Source: Bradyrhizobium sp. C9
GTDB taxonomy: Bacteria > Pseudomonadota > Alphaproteobacteria > Rhizobiales > Xanthobacteraceae
Length of the DNA: 64,000 bases
Assembly: GCF_002532045.1 (NCBI RefSeq)
Contig: NZ_NWTG01000008.1
Location: forward strand, 186,001-250,000
Reading direction: 5' to 3'
Shown here one piece after another: positions 62,142-64,000 of the stretch (positions are counted from its first letter, which is position 1; the number at the start of each line of letters is the position of its first letter). The position numbers and the translations under genes were made by a program. The notes under the pieces were generated by a model. The model was not told the DNA's origin and ran no database searches. It saw only the letters and a list, made by a program, of their open reading frames with translations.

Positions 62142-63122
62142 ATGTCTACGACGCAGCCAGAGAATTCCATTGAACGCGGCATCGATCGGCGCGTCGAGCC
62201 GGGTTGGGACGAGCAAGCGGAATTCGGGGACGAAAATCGCGGCGATGTGACGGCGATCCGACCGGGCGGGGTGAAACGCGGCTCGATGCTTGCCTATGGT
62301 TGGGTGGCGCTGCTGATCGTGGCGAGCGGCGTGGTCAACGTCTTCTCCTCGGTGAGCGAATTCAAACTCTCCGCGGGGTTCGCACCGCTGCGCATGCCCG
62401 TGCTGCTCGAGGTGACGAGCGCCATTGCCTGGATCCTGTTTCTGCCGCTGCTGCGAAGCGGCATCACCCAATTGCGTGTTGGTCGGAGCCGAGTGACGGC
62501 CGTCACATGGGCGGTGGCGGCGATCCTGCTTTACGCGTTCGCGCATCTCGTCACCATGGTCGGGCTGCGCAAGCTGCTGCTCGGCGACGGCTATTCCTTT
62601 CACTGGGCAACGGCGTTTCCACATGAGCTCCAGAAGGACGTCGTCTCGTCGCTGATGGTGGCCGTGGTGATCTGGCTGACGGACCGCAAGGTGTTGGCGA
62701 TGCCGGTAAGCCCGATGCCCGTAACACCAGTGCCGCCGGTCGAGGCGCTCGCACTGCCGCCGGCTGGACCGTCAATCGAGGCCGCCAATCCCGGTCTGTG
62801 GCTGCGGGACGGCGCCACGAGCTTTCGGGTCGATCCTTGCGATATCGTGGCCGTGACGTCAGCGGGCAACTATGTCGAGTTTAGCCTTTCCAACGGACGT
62901 CGCCTGATCCGCGGCACGCTTGCGCGGGAGGAGGATCGGCTCAAGCCGTTCGGTCTTGTCCGCGTGCATCGGGCGAGGCTGGTGAATCTGGCGCGGGTCG
63001 TGGCAGTCGAGCATCGTCCGGCAGGGGACTTCGCCTTGCGGATGGACAATGGCGAGACCATCGCGGGCAGCAAGCGCTATCGGAATGTCGTGGCGACCTT
63101 CACGGAAAATACCAACAGGTAG
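62142..63122 (+). CDS. Membrane-bound LytTR-family DNA-binding protein
   Basis: The 326-aa protein has a polar N-terminus, four membrane helices (~residues 50-215), a Pro-rich linker and a C-terminal LytTR domain (CDIVAVTSAGNYVEFSLSNGRRLIRGTLAREEDRL, then VRVHRARLVNLARV). LytTR domains bind DNA through beta strands. Membrane attachment suggests signal sensing in the bilayer with direct gene control. A TTG start at 62118 is an alternative to the ATG at 62142. Confidence 0.82.
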   Translation: MSTTQPENSIERGIDRRVEPGWDEQAEFGDENRGDVTAIRPGGVKRGSMLAYGWVALLIVASGVVNVFSSVSEFKLSAGFAPLRMPVLLEVTSAIAWILFLPLLRSGITQLRVGRSRVTAVTWAVAAILLYAFAHLVTMVGLRKLLLGDGYSFHWATAFPHELQKDVVSSLMVAVVIWLTDRKVLAMPVSPMPVTPVPPVEALALPPAGPSIEAANPGLWLRDGATSFRVDPCDIVAVTSAGNYVEFSLSNGRRLIRGTLAREEDRLKPFGLVRVHRARLVNLARVVAVEHRPAGDFALRMDNGETIAGSKRYRNVVATFTENTNR

Positions 63123-63329
63123 GTCTCAGGAGACTCGTGCCGACGACGGCCCATCGTTCTGCCGCCGACGTGGCGGGATGAAGTGGGGCCTCCTTTGTGG
63201 CAAAGAAGGCACATCGTCGCGCTTTCGGTGCCAGTTTGGCTTTTTGTCATGCGGCAGGATGTCTCAGGGGATACAACCTCACGCTGAGATTTTCAGTGAC
63301 CGCCTATGCGCGGCCCGAGTTGGAATGCC

Positions 63330-64000
63330 ATGCGCGTGCACGTTGTGGAACGCTTTCGATCGCCCCGCTTGCGGCGGGTTGCCGTAACTCTTGCCCTGCT
63401 CATCGCGTCCGGGACCGGCGCACACGCCCAGACGGTGCTGAACGTCGGCGACGGAGCGAGCCTCGTCACCGCGCTGACGACGATCGATAACAATCCCGGC
63501 ACCAACTACAGGCTCAACATCACGAACAACATCACGCTGACTGCCGGAACGACGCTGCCCATCATCAATTCGAGCGGCACCGTAACCATCAACGGCGGCA
63601 ACTTCACGCTCGACGGCGGCGGCGTGCAGCGCGGATTCTTCGTCTACGCCGGCACCGTCGCGATCAACAACCTGACGATCCAGAATGCAGTGGCCAAGGG
63701 CGGCAATGGCGGCGGTGGGTTTGATGGCGGTGGCGGCGGCGGGATGGGCGCCGGCGGCGCGTTGTTCGTTGCCAGCGGCGCCAACGTTACGGTGAGCAAT
63801 GTTTCGCTCGCCAGCAACCAGGCCAATGGCGGCAATGGCGGCAATTACGGCGCGGGCGGTGGCGGTGGTGGCGGCGGCGGGCTCGGCGGCAATGGCGGTA
63901 ACGGCGGCAACGCCGGCGGTGGCGGTGGTGGCGGGATTGGCCTCGGCGCCAATGGCGGGGCCGGCGCGGCGGCCACCACGGGTAACAATGGCGCTGCTGG
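63330..64000 (+). CDS. Autotransporter-like Gly/Asn-rich surface protein, N-terminal part
   Basis: The frame begins with a signal peptide (RVAVTLALLIASGTGAHAQ) and continues to the window edge without a stop. The mature part starts as a beta-strand passenger (TVLNVGDGASLVTALT, NITLTAGTTLPIINSSGTVTI) and turns into long Gly/Asn repeats of NGGNGGN and GGGGGG type. This layout is that of autotransporter-type beta-helix passengers; a C-terminal barrel would lie outside the window. The DNA is also repetitive (GGCGGCAATGGC). Confidence 0.75.
   Translation, partial: MRVHVVERFRSPRLRRVAVTLALLIASGTGAHAQTVLNVGDGASLVTALTTIDNNPGTNYRLNITNNITLTAGTTLPIINSSGTVTINGGNFTLDGGGVQRGFFVYAGTVAINNLTIQNAVAKGGNGGGGFDGGGGGGMGAGGALFVASGANVTVSNVSLASNQANGGNGGNYGAGGGGGGGGGLGGNGGNGGNAGGGGGGGIGLGANGGAGAAATTGNNGAA

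Overview
The window reads as a chromosomal segment of a high-GC alphaproteobacterium, most likely Bradyrhizobium or a close relative such as Rhodopseudomonas. This rests on the tRNA-Leu/tig/clpP/clpX/lon order, the Bradyrhizobiaceae flavour of many small secreted proteins, and FNR/FixK-type promoter boxes. The genus is inferred from remembered families; no search was run.

Left part (1-23 kb), ordinary chromosome: a GNAT tail, an HpnP-like B12/radical SAM protein, a Crp/Fnr regulator with a DUF1330 protein, a divergent SDR/LysR pair, a frameshifted hypothetical gene, an enolase-superfamily enzyme, a cupredoxin-fold protein that has lost most copper ligands, tRNA-Leu(UAG), the proteostasis block tig-clpP-clpX-lon, a GntR-MFS operon with a clear operator, tRNA-Val(UAC), several small genes, pepT, an HU-type gene and tRNA-Asp(GUC).

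Middle part (23.1-54.8 kb), a genomic island of about 31.7 kb. A perfect 49-bp copy of the tRNA-Asp 3' end lies at 54785-54833, and a tyrosine-recombinase gene sits 21 bp from the intact tRNA, so the island looks like an integrated element. Its cargo is coherent: two tandem AspT-type antiporters divergent from an aspartate 4-decarboxylase, an AI-2E-type permease plus K+ channel, a Crp/Fnr regulator without an N-terminal cysteine cluster, a histidine kinase and two response regulators, a SulP transporter, a large Orn/Lys/Arg decarboxylase, a PPK2 polyphosphate kinase, an HlyD-type envelope operon with a membrane-anchored TAXI protein, a DUF3300-S74 fusion with a DUF2950 partner, and two paralogous secreted proteins. 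Eight perfect TTGA-N6-TCAA boxes lie in front of nearly every effector operon and in front of none of the regulator genes. I infer a mobile, self-regulated low-oxygen/acid/energy-stress module: decarboxylation-antiport for proton motive force and pH, polyphosphate for nucleotide supply, and envelope and ion homeostasis. The ends of the island hold debris (nrdB fragment, XRE regulator, small orphan genes, long non-coding stretches).

Right part (54.8-64 kb): a methyltransferase, a polytopic membrane protein, small zinc-ribbon and membrane proteins, a Tat-exported DctP-type protein without a permease, a Tat-exported berberine-bridge-like flavoprotein, a membrane LytTR regulator and the start of a Gly/Asn-rich autotransporter-like protein that runs off the window.
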